From contig CALFIZ010000233.1 of assembly GCA_937877575.1 (NCBI GenBank), positions 1 to 9,997 on the forward strand: a stretch of 9,997 bases of DNA. The letters are read 5' to 3'. Below, in pieces: positions 1-7,550 of this stretch. Every line of letters starts with the position of its first letter. The stretch's first letter is position 1. The notes under the pieces were generated by a model that was not told where the DNA came from, did not search any database, and worked only from the letters and a program-made list of their open reading frames with translations. This DNA comes from an uncultured Marinilabiliales bacterium. Its GTDB lineage: Bacteria; Bacteroidota; Bacteroidia; Bacteroidales; BM520. Made by a program: the position numbers and the translations under genes.

Positions 1-1
1 T

Positions 2-826
2 ACCGATGTGGGCTTTACCTATACAAATTATATGAACAATCTTAATCTCATGGCCGCTGCCCTTTCACAACAACTCGGGAGTGCCGGTGTCTTGAGCATT
101 TACTTCTCCAACCTTTCCATCGGTGAAGTGTATTATACCTCTGAGGACCAGCCGGAACCGACAGGTGCAACTTTCTCACCTAATCTCCTGAATGTCGGAC
201 TCGGTTTCTCAAGATTGTTCTCCAACAGTATCTCCGCAGGTATTCTGGTTAAACTCATCAGTGAGTCAATACCTAACCTTTCAGCTACCGGTGTTGCATT
301 TGATATCGGTATCCAATATGTTACAGGCCGTCATGAAAACATCAAATTCGGTATAACCTTAAGAAACTGGGGTCCGTCAATGAAATATTCAGGCGACGGT
401 TTCTCAATCCGTACAACCCTCTCAGGTAAAGGTGAAAACCAGTTCACTCTTATGGTACGCCCTAATGCATTTGAACTTCCTTCACAACTGCTCATCGGCG
501 GTGGCTACGACTTCCTGTTCGAAGGTAACTATCGTCTCACCCTCGCAGCAACCTTCGTGTCCAATGCCTTCTCAAAAGACCAGTTCGTCGGCGGTCTTGA
601 ATTCTCATTCAAAGACTACCTCGTTATCAGAGGCGGATACACCTATGAAAACGGTATCACAAATGCAGCAAATCGTGAAACCATCTACACAGGCCCAAGC
701 TGCGGCGCAACAGTACATATCCCTGTAAGCAAAGAACAGCATACAGGTTTCGATATCGACTATAGCTACAGATTTACAAACCCGTTCGGGGGTATTCATT
801 CTGTCGGCGTAAAATTAGATTTCTAA
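2..826 (+). CDS. PorV/PorQ-family outer-membrane beta-barrel protein (5' partial)
   Basis: The reading frame is open from the left edge (first full codon at 2) to TAA at 824-826, about 274 residues. The true start and signal peptide lie upstream; the GTG at 8-10 is an internal Val codon, not a start. The protein shows alternating polar/hydrophobic strands typical of an outer-membrane barrel. Family-type segments are a GATFSPNLL stretch, SATGVAFDIGIQYVTG, a GITLRNWGPSMKYSG turn, RPNAFELPSQLLIGGGYDF, LVIRGGYTYENGIT and a DYSYRFTNPFGGIHSVGVKLDF-type end closing on Phe. This pattern fits the PorV/PorQ family (UPF0164-like, FadL-related). In T9SS bacteria PorV and PorQ carry cargo to the cell-surface sortase PorU, but many paralogues have no known role, so true PorV identity is not claimed. 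Roughly 70-100 N-terminal residues appear to be missing. A strong terminator follows, so this gene ends its own transcription unit. Confidence 0.78.
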   Translation, partial: TDVGFTYTNYMNNLNLMAAALSQQLGSAGVLSIYFSNLSIGEVYYTSEDQPEPTGATFSPNLLNVGLGFSRLFSNSISAGILVKLISESIPNLSATGVAFDIGIQYVTGRHENIKFGITLRNWGPSMKYSGDGFSIRTTLSGKGENQFTLMVRPNAFELPSQLLIGGGYDFLFEGNYRLTLAATFVSNAFSKDQFVGGLEFSFKDYLVIRGGYTYENGITNAANRETIYTGPSCGATVHIPVSKEQHTGFDIDYSYRFTNPFGGIHSVGVKLDF

Positions 827-852
827 TTTCCAAGTTAGGAACGAATTTTAAT

Positions 853-884
853 GAAAGAACCCTTTCTTAGGGTTCTTTCTTTTT
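853..884 (+). terminator. Rho-independent terminator after the PorV/PorQ-family gene
   Basis: An 11-bp perfect stem (GAAAGAACCCT at 853-863 with AGGGTTCTTTC at 869-879) encloses the 5-base loop TTCTT and is followed by a run of T at 880-884. It starts 26 bases after the stop codon at 826. It should end transcription of the first gene and separate it from greA, which starts at 925. Confidence 0.9.
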
Positions 885-924
885 GTATTTTATCACTTAT
901 CATTTATTGCAAAATATTTGTGTT

Positions 925-1398
925 ATGGCTAAAGTAAAATATTTCACAGAAGAAGGTTTAAATAAACTGAAAGCTGAACTGCAGCACCTTATAACCGTAG
1001 AAAGACCGGCTATTGCCCGACAGATTTCAGAGGCCCGCGACAAAGGCGACCTCTCCGAAAATGCCGAATATGACGCCGCTAAGGATGCACAGGGCATGCT
1101 CGAATATAAAATCGCCAAACTACAGGAAGACCTCGCATGTGCCCGTATTATTGACGAATCCAAAATCGACACATCAAAAGTGCTGATACTCTCCAAAGTG
1201 AAACTCCTCAACCTCCAGAATAACAAGGAAGTCTCCTATACTATCGTTCCGGAAAACGAAGCCAACTTCAAACTGGGCAAGATCTCCATCTCATCACCTA
1301 TCGCCAAAGGACTGCTCGGCAGATCCGTTGACGAAACAGTGGAAATAGCAGTGCCTGCCGGAATCATGAAATATAAAATTCTCGAAATATCACGATAA
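925..1398 (+). CDS. greA: Transcription elongation factor GreA
   Basis: This 157-residue protein matches the usual GreA length of about 158. GreA enters the secondary channel of RNA polymerase and stimulates cleavage of backtracked transcripts. The N-terminal coiled-coil hairpin spans about residues 8-75. Its acidic tip reads GDLSENAEYDAAK, with Asp42 and Glu45 as the expected Mg-coordinating pair (D41/E44 in E. coli). The C-terminal FKBP-like domain covers about residues 82-157 and contains SPIAKGLLGRSVDETVEI. The start is ATG at 925, giving the normal MAKVKYFTEEGL beginning; an in-frame TTG at 883 would lie inside the upstream terminator and add 14 unrelated residues. No Shine-Dalgarno sequence is visible, as is usual in Bacteroidota. 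The HIT gene follows after 27 bases, so co-transcription is likely. Confidence 0.96.
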   Translation: MAKVKYFTEEGLNKLKAELQHLITVERPAIARQISEARDKGDLSENAEYDAAKDAQGMLEYKIAKLQEDLACARIIDESKIDTSKVLILSKVKLLNLQNNKEVSYTIVPENEANFKLGKISISSPIAKGLLGRSVDETVEIAVPAGIMKYKILEISR

Positions 1399-1425
1399 TT
1401 TATTTATATTCAAATAATTAAAACA

Positions 1426-1818
1426 ATGTCAACTTTATTCACCAAAATAATCAATGGCGAAATACCTTCATACAAGGTTGCCGAAGATGAGAATTATTAT
1501 GCCTTCCTCGACATCAATCCGCTCGCGAAAGGCCATACTCTCGTGGTTCCAAAACTTGAAAAAGACTATATATTTGACTTGGATGACAAGACGTATTCCG
1601 GATTGTTCCTCTTTGCAAAAAAAGTCGCCATCGCCATGAAAAAGGCTATCCCTTGCCAAAAGGTCGGCGTAGCCGTCATAGGTCTCGATGTGAACCATGT
1701 GCATGTCCACCTCGTACCGATGAATGAGTCGGGCGACCTCGATTTCTCCCGTAAAAAATTGTCACTCAACGCAATGGAATTCGAAGAAATCGCCAATTCA
1801 ATTAGTGAACAGTTATGA
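1426..1818 (+). CDS. HIT-family nucleotide hydrolase/transferase
   Basis: This 130-residue protein is a compact, complete histidine-triad domain. The triad is NHVHVHLVP with His91, His93 and His95; by family analogy the middle His93 is the nucleophile attacking the alpha-phosphate. Other family marks are FTKIINGEIPSYKVAEDE at the start and a FLDINPLAKGHTLVVPK stretch (residues 27-43). Bacterial members of this branch (HinT/Fhit-like) hydrolyse nucleoside phosphoramidates or dinucleoside polyphosphates; the exact substrate cannot be read from sequence. The stop overlaps the next start as ATGA at 1815-1818, so translation is probably coupled to NAD kinase. Both act on adenine nucleotides, which is suggestive but does not prove a shared pathway. 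Confidence 0.94.
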   Translation: MSTLFTKIINGEIPSYKVAEDENYYAFLDINPLAKGHTLVVPKLEKDYIFDLDDKTYSGLFLFAKKVAIAMKKAIPCQKVGVAVIGLDVNHVHVHLVPMNESGDLDFSRKKLSLNAMEFEEIANSISEQL

Positions 1819-2696
1819 AAATCATAGCCGTATATGGTAAGGATATAAATGATAATCATCTGGATAACCTCCGGATGATTATCTCCCGTATAGAGAAGGA
1901 GAATTTCCGGGTGGCTGTTTATTCGGACTTCTATGAAAAGATTTCCGGCAAAATCATCTTCACCTCGGAACCATTGGTCTTCGGCCAGGAAGATGACATG
2001 GTCGGCGATGCGAAATTCCTTTTCTCAGTCGGTGGTGACGGTACCATGCTCGACACCGTCCATATCATCAAAGATACTGCCGTGCCTGTCTTAGGCTTCA
2101 ATTTCGGCAGAATGGGGTTCCTTTCCATTGTACGCAGTGATTTTATCGAAAACACACTTGACCAGATTTTCACGGACAAATATGAAATTGAACACAGGTC
2201 TCTGATAAAAGTCGAATGTGACACCGATTCCTTCAAAAACTGCAACTATGCCCTCAACGAAATCTGCTTCTCCAGACATTACCCTTATTCGATGCTGTCA
2301 CTTAAAATATGGGTCAATGACCTGTATTTCAACACTTACTGGTCAGACGGACTGATTCTCGCAACACCAACGGGTTCAACCGCTTATTCCTTGTCCTGCG
2401 GCGGACCGATTCTTTATCCCGATACTAAAAGTTTTGTGATAAGTCCTATGGCATCACACAATTTAACAGCCCGTTCCTTCGTTATTCCCGATGACAGTAA
2501 GATTACTGTTCGTGTCGAATGTCGTGAACCGGACTTCTGCGTGAATGTTGACTCCATTGCACGATTCTTCAAAAGCAACAGTTCTTTTACCGTTCAGAAA
2601 AATGATTTTGACTTCAATTTGATACGGCCGCATAGTGAAAATTTCTTAAAAACAATACGCGAAAAATTAAATTGGGGATTAGATGTTAGGAATTAA
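1815..2696 (+). CDS. nadK: NAD kinase
   Basis: This cytoplasmic 293-residue enzyme phosphorylates NAD to NADP, normally with ATP, and sets the NADP(H) pool. The signature GGDGT motif is at residues 73-77 (SVGGDGTMLD), with Asp75 as the catalytic residue. The NAD-binding Asn-Glu pair is in LNEICFSR (Asn148, Glu149). The diagnostic SDGLILATPTGSTAYSLS segment with the following CGGP covers residues 177-198. A later conserved element reads ISPMASHNL at about 209-217, where many homologues have PH instead of SH. Length is normal. The ATG at 1815 overlaps the HIT stop codon by four bases, supporting this start and tight co-expression. No frameshift or truncation is seen. Confidence 0.97.
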   Translation: MKIIAVYGKDINDNHLDNLRMIISRIEKENFRVAVYSDFYEKISGKIIFTSEPLVFGQEDDMVGDAKFLFSVGGDGTMLDTVHIIKDTAVPVLGFNFGRMGFLSIVRSDFIENTLDQIFTDKYEIEHRSLIKVECDTDSFKNCNYALNEICFSRHYPYSMLSLKIWVNDLYFNTYWSDGLILATPTGSTAYSLSCGGPILYPDTKSFVISPMASHNLTARSFVIPDDSKITVRVECREPDFCVNVDSIARFFKSNSSFTVQKNDFDFNLIRPHSENFLKTIREKLNWGLDVRN

Positions 2697-2708
2697 TCGG
2701 GCATTTAT

Positions 2709-2717
2709 TAATTTTGC
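2709..2717 (+). promoter_or_regulatory. Candidate -7 promoter element before the porG-like gene
   Basis: TAATTTTGC is a perfect match to the Bacteroidota -7 consensus TAnnTTTGY. The -33 side is weak: only a TTAG at 2686-2689 sits about 19 bases upstream. The expected start of transcription falls at or very near the ATG at 2724, giving almost no leader. The match may be chance in an A/T-rich gap, or may drive a near-leaderless transcript of the envelope cluster. Confidence 0.3.
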
Positions 2718-2723
2718 AATTTT

Positions 2724-3587
2724 ATGCAGATGAAGAAGTTGTGTTTGGTAATATTATGTGTTGTCACACTCGGTGTCAACAACTGTTATTCTCAGAGGAG
2801 AAACGATCTCGGTTTTGTAGGCGGAGGCAGTTATTATCTCGGCGAATTGAACCCGGGAATGCAGTTTGCCAACGTTCACACCTCATTTGGGGCCTATTAC
2901 AGGCGGAATTTCGGACAACGGCTGTCTGCACGTCTGACAGCCAATTACGCCTCAATTTCGGGAGATGACACCAAAAAAAGCATTTTTGGCAAGGAACTCG
3001 GGTATGCTCCGCGCGAAGGTGTCTTCAATTCGAATCTGATTGATGTCAGCGCCACCTTGGAAATCAACTTTTTGAATTATTTTATCGGTGCCTCAAGGTA
3101 TTTCTGGACACCGTACATGATTTTAGGGGCAGGAGGCACATACCAGCTCTCCCTTTCCGGTTCGTTCGTGGGCGAGAACCCTTCTTTGGGATATTCATAC
3201 GTCATAAATAATGATAATATTACCCAACAAAAACAAAGTTCGAGTGATACCACTGCCATTATTATAATGACGAAACCATCGAAAATAACTCCCAATTTGA
3301 ACTTCGGTTTCGGATTCAAATATTCTGTTTCCGACCGTATCGGTTTATTCGCCGAGTGGGTGATGCACAAGACTTTCATCGACTGGCTCGACGGCTTTTA
3401 TTTCGATAAACACTATTCTGCGGTGAATCCTGCTTCATGGCCTGAGGACGAAATAGAAAAAAGAATCGACTATGCACACATCTGTGATACTTCAACCAAA
3501 GACTGGTACTCGTTTTTCCAACTGGGTATCTGCTTTGCATTCAATTTAAGTAATAAGAATGATTGCTATGATCATTTGCGTAAATAA
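2724..3587 (+). CDS. PorG-like DUF6089 outer-membrane protein
   Basis: This 287-residue protein (285 if the ATG at 2730 is used, which gives the more typical MKKLCLVIL start) begins with a signal peptide ending near NNCYS and a mature Gln. The Cys before the cleavage site lacks a good lipobox (Asn at -1), so a lipoprotein is unlikely. The mature part has beta-barrel strands with DUF6089 marks: GGGSYYLGELNPG near the N-terminus, an ARLTANYASISGDD strand, TPYMILGAGGTY, FGFGFKYSVSDRIGLFAEW and the hallmark HKTFIDWLDG. The family includes PorG, an outer-membrane T9SS component reported to associate with the PorK/PorN ring in P. gingivalis. Its place just before uppS and bamA matches the porG locus there as I recall it. 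Whether this organism has an active T9SS cannot be judged here. Spacing to uppS is 6 bases, implying co-transcription. Confidence 0.82.
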   Translation: MQMKKLCLVILCVVTLGVNNCYSQRRNDLGFVGGGSYYLGELNPGMQFANVHTSFGAYYRRNFGQRLSARLTANYASISGDDTKKSIFGKELGYAPREGVFNSNLIDVSATLEINFLNYFIGASRYFWTPYMILGAGGTYQLSLSGSFVGENPSLGYSYVINNDNITQQKQSSSDTTAIIIMTKPSKITPNLNFGFGFKYSVSDRIGLFAEWVMHKTFIDWLDGFYFDKHYSAVNPASWPEDEIEKRIDYAHICDTSTKDWYSFFQLGICFAFNLSNKNDCYDHLRK

Positions 3588-3593
3588 CAGATT

Positions 3594-4316
3594 ATGAGTG
3601 ATATGAAAAAAACTCCGACACATGTTGGAATAATAATGGACGGTAACGGCAGATGGGCTACCAAACGCCATGAATCACGCAGTTACGGGCACGAACACGG
3701 TGCTGATATCGTCCATGATATTATAGATGCAAGCCTTACGAGAGGTATAAAATATCTTACACTATACACTTTTTCCACCGAAAACAAAAACCGTCCCAAG
3801 GACGAGGTCGATTCGCTGTTCCATCTTGTTGTCACCACGATCAACAAGAATATGCCCGACCTTATGGAGAAAAGGGTGAGAGTCAGGGTGATAGGTGATT
3901 TGAATGCCATCGATCAGTTTGTGGTTGACTGTTTCAACTGGTGTATGGAAGAGACTAAGGACAATGATGTCATGGAACTCATTATTGCCATGAACTATTC
4001 CTCCCGTGACGAAATAAGAAGGATGGTGCGGACTGTTGCACAGGAAGTCAAAGACGGCAGGGCTGAGGTTTCCGACATTGACGAGAAGTTCATTTCCGAC
4101 CGTCTCGACACCAAGGACTTCCCTGATCCTGACCTGATTATCAGAACCGGCGGTGAATTCCGCCTGAGCAATTTCATGATGTGGCAGGCTTCATATTCGG
4201 AATTGTATTTTACAGACGTCCTGTGGCCGGACTTCACCCCCGCAGAGCTTAATGCCGCAATCGATGATTATATGAATCGCGACCGACGTTTCGGCAAAGT
4301 ATCAAACAATGAATAA
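3594..4316 (+). CDS. uppS: Isoprenyl transferase (undecaprenyl diphosphate synthase)
   Basis: This 240-residue cytoplasmic, membrane-associated cis-prenyltransferase condenses isopentenyl diphosphate units onto farnesyl diphosphate. The product is the C55 lipid carrier for peptidoglycan and surface glycans. Residues 10-21 read HVGIIMDGNGRW, with Asp16 as the Mg-binding catalytic Asp (D26 in E. coli), followed by GHEHG with His33. TLYTFSTENKNRP (56-68) contains the conserved Ser/Glu. RTGGEFRLSNFMMWQ gives Arg184, Arg190 and Ser192 for IPP diphosphate binding. SELYFTDVLWPDF contains Glu203. All expected catalytic residues are present. Translation may start at ATG 3594 or at the second ATG at 3603 (MKKTPTHVG); the choice does not affect function. 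It sits 6 bases after the porG-like gene and 12 bases before bamA, an arrangement common in Bacteroidota. Confidence 0.97.
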   Translation: MSDMKKTPTHVGIIMDGNGRWATKRHESRSYGHEHGADIVHDIIDASLTRGIKYLTLYTFSTENKNRPKDEVDSLFHLVVTTINKNMPDLMEKRVRVRVIGDLNAIDQFVVDCFNWCMEETKDNDVMELIIAMNYSSRDEIRRMVRTVAQEVKDGRAEVSDIDEKFISDRLDTKDFPDPDLIIRTGGEFRLSNFMMWQASYSELYFTDVLWPDFTPAELNAAIDDYMNRDRRFGKVSNNE

Positions 4317-4328
4317 AACCGACTGCTG

Positions 4329-6971
4329 ATGAATAAGAAATTATACCTATTCCTGTTTTTACTGCTGATTTGTGCAGGGAACGCATACACTCAGGTGAGC
4401 TTCTCCAATACGGGGACGGATATAAGTTATTCATCTCCGAAAAAATACAAAATCGGTGGAATCACAATTTCCGGAGTGCAGTTTCTTGATGAAAACGTCC
4501 TCAAGATGCTTTCCGGCCTGCGGGTGGGACAAGAGATTGAGGTTCCAGGCGAGGAAGTCACCAAGGCAGTCAAAAACCTCTGGAAACAAGGCCTCTTTGA
4601 GGATGTCTCAATCACTGCCACTTCAATAGTTGACGGTCAGATATTTCTCGATATTTATCTTGCAGAGCGCCCGCGCCTGTCAAAATTCGCATTCAAGGGA
4701 ATCAGCAAGAGTGATGTCGATGACATCCGTGACGAAATCAACATCACGCGCGGCGACGTCGTGACAGACAACATGCTCGTCCGCATCACTAACAGAATCA
4801 GGTCCTTTTACATGAAAAAAGGCTTTTACAATGTTGATGTGGATATCCAGCAAATCCCGGATACAACCGAGGTCAACTCTCTGAGCCTCATGATAGATAT
4901 CAATAAAAACCACAAGGTTAAGATTCAGAGCATTAACATTACTGGTAACGACCACCTCAGCGATGCCGCCATAAAGAACACTTTCAAGGAAACAAAGGAA
5001 AAAGGCCATTTCACGATTATCGAGAATATGGACACGCTTTTTATGTCAACCCTAAAGACAGCAAGAAGTCTTGATGTGGGAGACATTGTTTACAATGTGT
5101 ATAACTACGGTGTTGACAATGCAAGCATACGGCTGTTCAAGTCCTCGAAATTCGTCAGGGACAAGTGGGATGAGGACAAGCTGCTGTTAGTGAACAAGTA
5201 TAACTCTCTTGGTTTCAGGGATTTCAAAATATTAAACGATACTGTTTACTTTACTCCCGACGGTCAGCGTCTGATGCTTGACCTCAGCATCGAGGAAGGC
5301 GGCAAATATTATTTCCGGAACATCAACTGGGTCGGAAACACCAAGTATTCATCGGATTACCTCAATCAGATTCTTAAAATCAAGAAGGGTGACGTCTATA
5401 ATCAGAAGGAGCTTGAGACGAACCTCAATTACAACATGACCGGTATGGATGTCAGCTCGCTTTACATGGATGACGGTTATCTCTATTTCCGTGTGAATCC
5501 TGTGGAGGTCAGGGTGGAGAACGACTCCATTGATATGGAGATACAGATAATCGAAGGGACTCAGGCATCGGTCAATAAGGTTAAGCTCTTCGGTAATACG
5601 AAAACAAATGACAATGTGGCGCTTAGGGACGTAAGGTCTCTTCCGGGAAACCTGTTCAGCAGGTCGGAGATTATTCGTTCTCAGAGAGAGCTTGCATCGT
5701 TGGGATATTTCAATGCGGAGACCATTAATCCGGAAGTTGAGCAGAACATGGCCGACGGTTCGATAGACCTCAAATATACCGTGGAGGAGACTTCCTCCGA
5801 CCAGTTGGAGCTTTCGGGAGGTTATGCCTACGGAAGAATCATCGGTACGGTGGGTGTGAAGTTTTCCAATTTCTCCATGAGAAACCTTTTCAACAAAGAT
5901 GCATGGAAGCTTATCCCTTCGGGTGACGGACAGACCCTGAGTTTGCATCTTCAGACATACGGAGTCGGGTATATCAGCGGAAGTGCTTCATTTACAGAAC
6001 CTTGGCTTGGCGGTAAAAAACCTAACGCCTTCAGTACGACTTATTACTATTCACATTATACCAACGGATATTCAAAAACCAGCTCATATTATGGCAGTTT
6101 TGATCAGCATGGCCTGATTTTTGGATTAGGAAGAAGATTGGAGTGGCCGGATGATTTCTTCACTCTGTATCAGTCTATTAATATGATAAGATATTCATTG
6201 GTGAACTACACGGGTATTTTTGCGTTTGACGAGGCAGGCAACGGCGATTACTATAATTTCAACTATGGTATAACGCTGGCGCGCACTTCCACCGACCAGC
6301 CTTTTTATCCGCGCAGGGGTTCCGACATAGCTCTCGGGGTAAGGGTCACTCTTCCGTATTCCCTCTTCAATCCTCATACTGCAGCGGAATACAGCGAGAT
6401 GTCAACAAACGACCGCTACAGATGGATTGAATATCACAAATGGGATTTCAAGGCTTCCTGGTATCAGCAGTTAGTGGGGGACCTTGTGCTTATGGTGAGA
6501 ACCAAGTTCGGTGCGTTGGGCTGTTACAACAAGACATTGGGAATCACGCCTTTTGAAAGGTATTTCCTTGGCGGTGACGGCATCAGCACCTACAACAACT
6601 TCGATGGCCGTGAAATCATCGGTTTCAGGGGCTATTCCAACGAATCGCTCACACCCGACCATTACATTGACAGTGATGTGGGCGGTACTGTCTATAACAA
6701 AAACACAGTGGAGTTGAGGTACCCTCTGTCTCTCAACCCGACTGCGGTTATTTTTGCACTGATGTTCATAGAAACCGGTAACTGCTGGTCAACATTCAAG
6801 AGTTTCAATCCTTTTGACCTGTACCGTTCGGCAGGCGTTGGCGTGCGAATCTATATGCCTATGTTCGGGTTGCTTGGTCTTGACTGGGGTTACGGTTTCG
6901 ATAATGTCCCAGGCGATTCAAGCGCCAACGGCAGTCAGTTCCATTTCTCCATTAACGGTTCAATTGATTAA
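4329..6971 (+). CDS. bamA: Outer-membrane protein assembly factor BamA
   Basis: BamA is the core barrel of the machine that folds and inserts outer-membrane proteins. This 880-residue protein starts with a signal peptide (about residues 1-21, cleavage near NAYTQ). POTRA domains follow at about 41-115 (SGVQFLDENVLKML), 116-195, 196-322, 324-410 (NINWVGNTKYSSDYL) and 413-489 (KLFGNTKTNDNVALRDV). POTRA3 looks enlarged by an insertion at about 222-270. The Omp85 barrel runs from about 491 to the end. The family motif is in IIGFRGYSNESL, with Arg768-Gly769-Tyr770 (usual form V/I-R-G-F/Y). QPFYPRRGSDIALG is the typical PTRG-like strand. Length is in the range of Bacteroidota BamA and longer than the roughly 800 residues of proteobacterial BamA. 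The C-terminus ends FHFSINGSID rather than on the usual aromatic residue. It lies 12 bases after uppS and 27 before the first skp gene. Confidence 0.96.
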   Translation: MNKKLYLFLFLLLICAGNAYTQVSFSNTGTDISYSSPKKYKIGGITISGVQFLDENVLKMLSGLRVGQEIEVPGEEVTKAVKNLWKQGLFEDVSITATSIVDGQIFLDIYLAERPRLSKFAFKGISKSDVDDIRDEINITRGDVVTDNMLVRITNRIRSFYMKKGFYNVDVDIQQIPDTTEVNSLSLMIDINKNHKVKIQSINITGNDHLSDAAIKNTFKETKEKGHFTIIENMDTLFMSTLKTARSLDVGDIVYNVYNYGVDNASIRLFKSSKFVRDKWDEDKLLLVNKYNSLGFRDFKILNDTVYFTPDGQRLMLDLSIEEGGKYYFRNINWVGNTKYSSDYLNQILKIKKGDVYNQKELETNLNYNMTGMDVSSLYMDDGYLYFRVNPVEVRVENDSIDMEIQIIEGTQASVNKVKLFGNTKTNDNVALRDVRSLPGNLFSRSEIIRSQRELASLGYFNAETINPEVEQNMADGSIDLKYTVEETSSDQLELSGGYAYGRIIGTVGVKFSNFSMRNLFNKDAWKLIPSGDGQTLSLHLQTYGVGYISGSASFTEPWLGGKKPNAFSTTYYYSHYTNGYSKTSSYYGSFDQHGLIFGLGRRLEWPDDFFTLYQSINMIRYSLVNYTGIFAFDEAGNGDYYNFNYGITLARTSTDQPFYPRRGSDIALGVRVTLPYSLFNPHTAAEYSEMSTNDRYRWIEYHKWDFKASWYQQLVGDLVLMVRTKFGALGCYNKTLGITPFERYFLGGDGISTYNNFDGREIIGFRGYSNESLTPDHYIDSDVGGTVYNKNTVELRYPLSLNPTAVIFALMFIETGNCWSTFKSFNPFDLYRSAGVGVRIYMPMFGLLGLDWGYGFDNVPGDSSANGSQFHFSINGSID

Positions 6972-6998
6972 TTATTAACTATTTAAAAATATCAGAAT

Positions 6999-7514
6999 AT
7001 GAAAAGGCAAATTTTAATTATCCTTGCATTACTTGCAGGTGTATTCAGTGTCCAGGCTCAGAAATTCGCTTTCGTTGATACAGATTACATATTGTCGAAG
7101 ATTCCTGAATACAATGACGCACAGGCACAGATTGACGATCTCTCGGCACAATGGCAGAACGAGATGGAGGCAATTTATGCGGAAGTCAACACATTATATC
7201 AGGAGTATCAGGCAAAAAAGGCTATCTATCCTGAAGAAGTGCGTGCAAAGAAAGAGGCTGAAATTTTGGCTAAGGAAAAGGAAATCAAGAACTTCCAGAA
7301 GAACAAATTTGGCACCGACGGTGAACTGTACAAAAAGCGCACAGAACTCGTAAAGCCGATTCAGGAAAAGGTTTTCACTGCCATCCAAGATATCGCCGAA
7401 AAGGAAAATTATGCTGTTGTTCTCAACAAGGCCGAAAGTGTTTCAATCATTTACTCCAATTCCAAGTATGACATCAGTGATGATGTGCTTGACAAATTGG
7501 GGTATTCCTATTAA
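6999..7514 (+). CDS. Skp/OmpH-family periplasmic chaperone (copy 1)
   Basis: This 171-residue protein has a clear signal peptide (MKRQILIILALLAGVFSVQA, cleavage before Gln21). The mature start KFAFVDTDYILSKIPEY is typical of the OmpH/Skp family. Residues about 40-120 form a long Glu/Lys/Gln-rich coiled coil, which in Skp makes the tentacles that hold unfolded outer-membrane proteins. The C-terminal part returns to the beta-body (IAEKENYAVVLNKAESVSIIYSN) and ends DVLDKLGYSY. Skp trimers shield barrel proteins in the periplasm before delivery to BamA. The gene begins 27 bases after the bamA stop, so it is very likely in the same transcript. Size is close to the usual 160-175 residues. The function call rests on family features and on position next to bamA. 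Confidence 0.93.
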   Translation: MKRQILIILALLAGVFSVQAQKFAFVDTDYILSKIPEYNDAQAQIDDLSAQWQNEMEAIYAEVNTLYQEYQAKKAIYPEEVRAKKEAEILAKEKEIKNFQKNKFGTDGELYKKRTELVKPIQEKVFTAIQDIAEKENYAVVLNKAESVSIIYSNSKYDISDDVLDKLGYSY

Positions 7515-7526
7515 AGAATATTTTCT

Positions 7527-7548
7527 GACAATAAATTAGTTTATTGTC
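7527..7548 (+). repeat. Perfect inverted repeat between the two skp genes
   Basis: GACAATAAA (7527-7535) and TTTATTGTC (7540-7548) are exact reverse complements separated by TTAG. The repeat starts 12 bases after the stop of the first skp gene. The stem has only two G-C pairs and no real T-run follows, so it would be a weak terminator. It lies just upstream of the -7 motifs at 7551-7567, centred near -34 relative to the start site those motifs predict, which also fits an operator. The sequence does not decide between these. Confidence 0.6.
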
Positions 7549-7550
7549 TA

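Noticed and set aside
913..920. AATATTTG as the greA promoter -7 element
   Set aside because: It differs from TAnnTTTG at the first base, has no -33 partner at 19-21 bases and lies 4 bases from the ATG. A greA promoter must exist after the terminator, but I cannot place it with confidence.
883..924. TTG start giving a 14-residue longer GreA
   Set aside because: It begins inside the T-run of the upstream terminator, and the added residues are not part of GreA; ATG 925 gives the standard N-terminus.
2439..2470. Possible loss of function in NAD kinase (SH in place of the common PH in PMASHNL)
   Set aside because: The GGDGT, NE and TPTGSTAYSLS motifs are intact and the substitution is mild, so an active enzyme is expected.
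2691..2713. Inverted repeat AATTAAT / ATTAATT around the nadK stop
   Set aside because: It is a 7-bp stem made only of A-T pairs with a 9-base loop and no T-run, expected by chance in such A/T-rich sequence.
2777..2800. Lipoprotein signal in the PorG-like protein (Cys near the cleavage site, NNCYSQ)
   Set aside because: The residues before Cys are Asn-Asn, which do not fit a lipobox; cleavage by signal peptidase I before the following Gln is more likely.
5349..5948. A 199-codon open frame on the minus strand inside bamA
   Set aside because: It lies wholly antisense to the POTRA4/POTRA5/early barrel coding region, shows no recognisable domain or signal, and is best explained as a shadow of codon bias in bamA.
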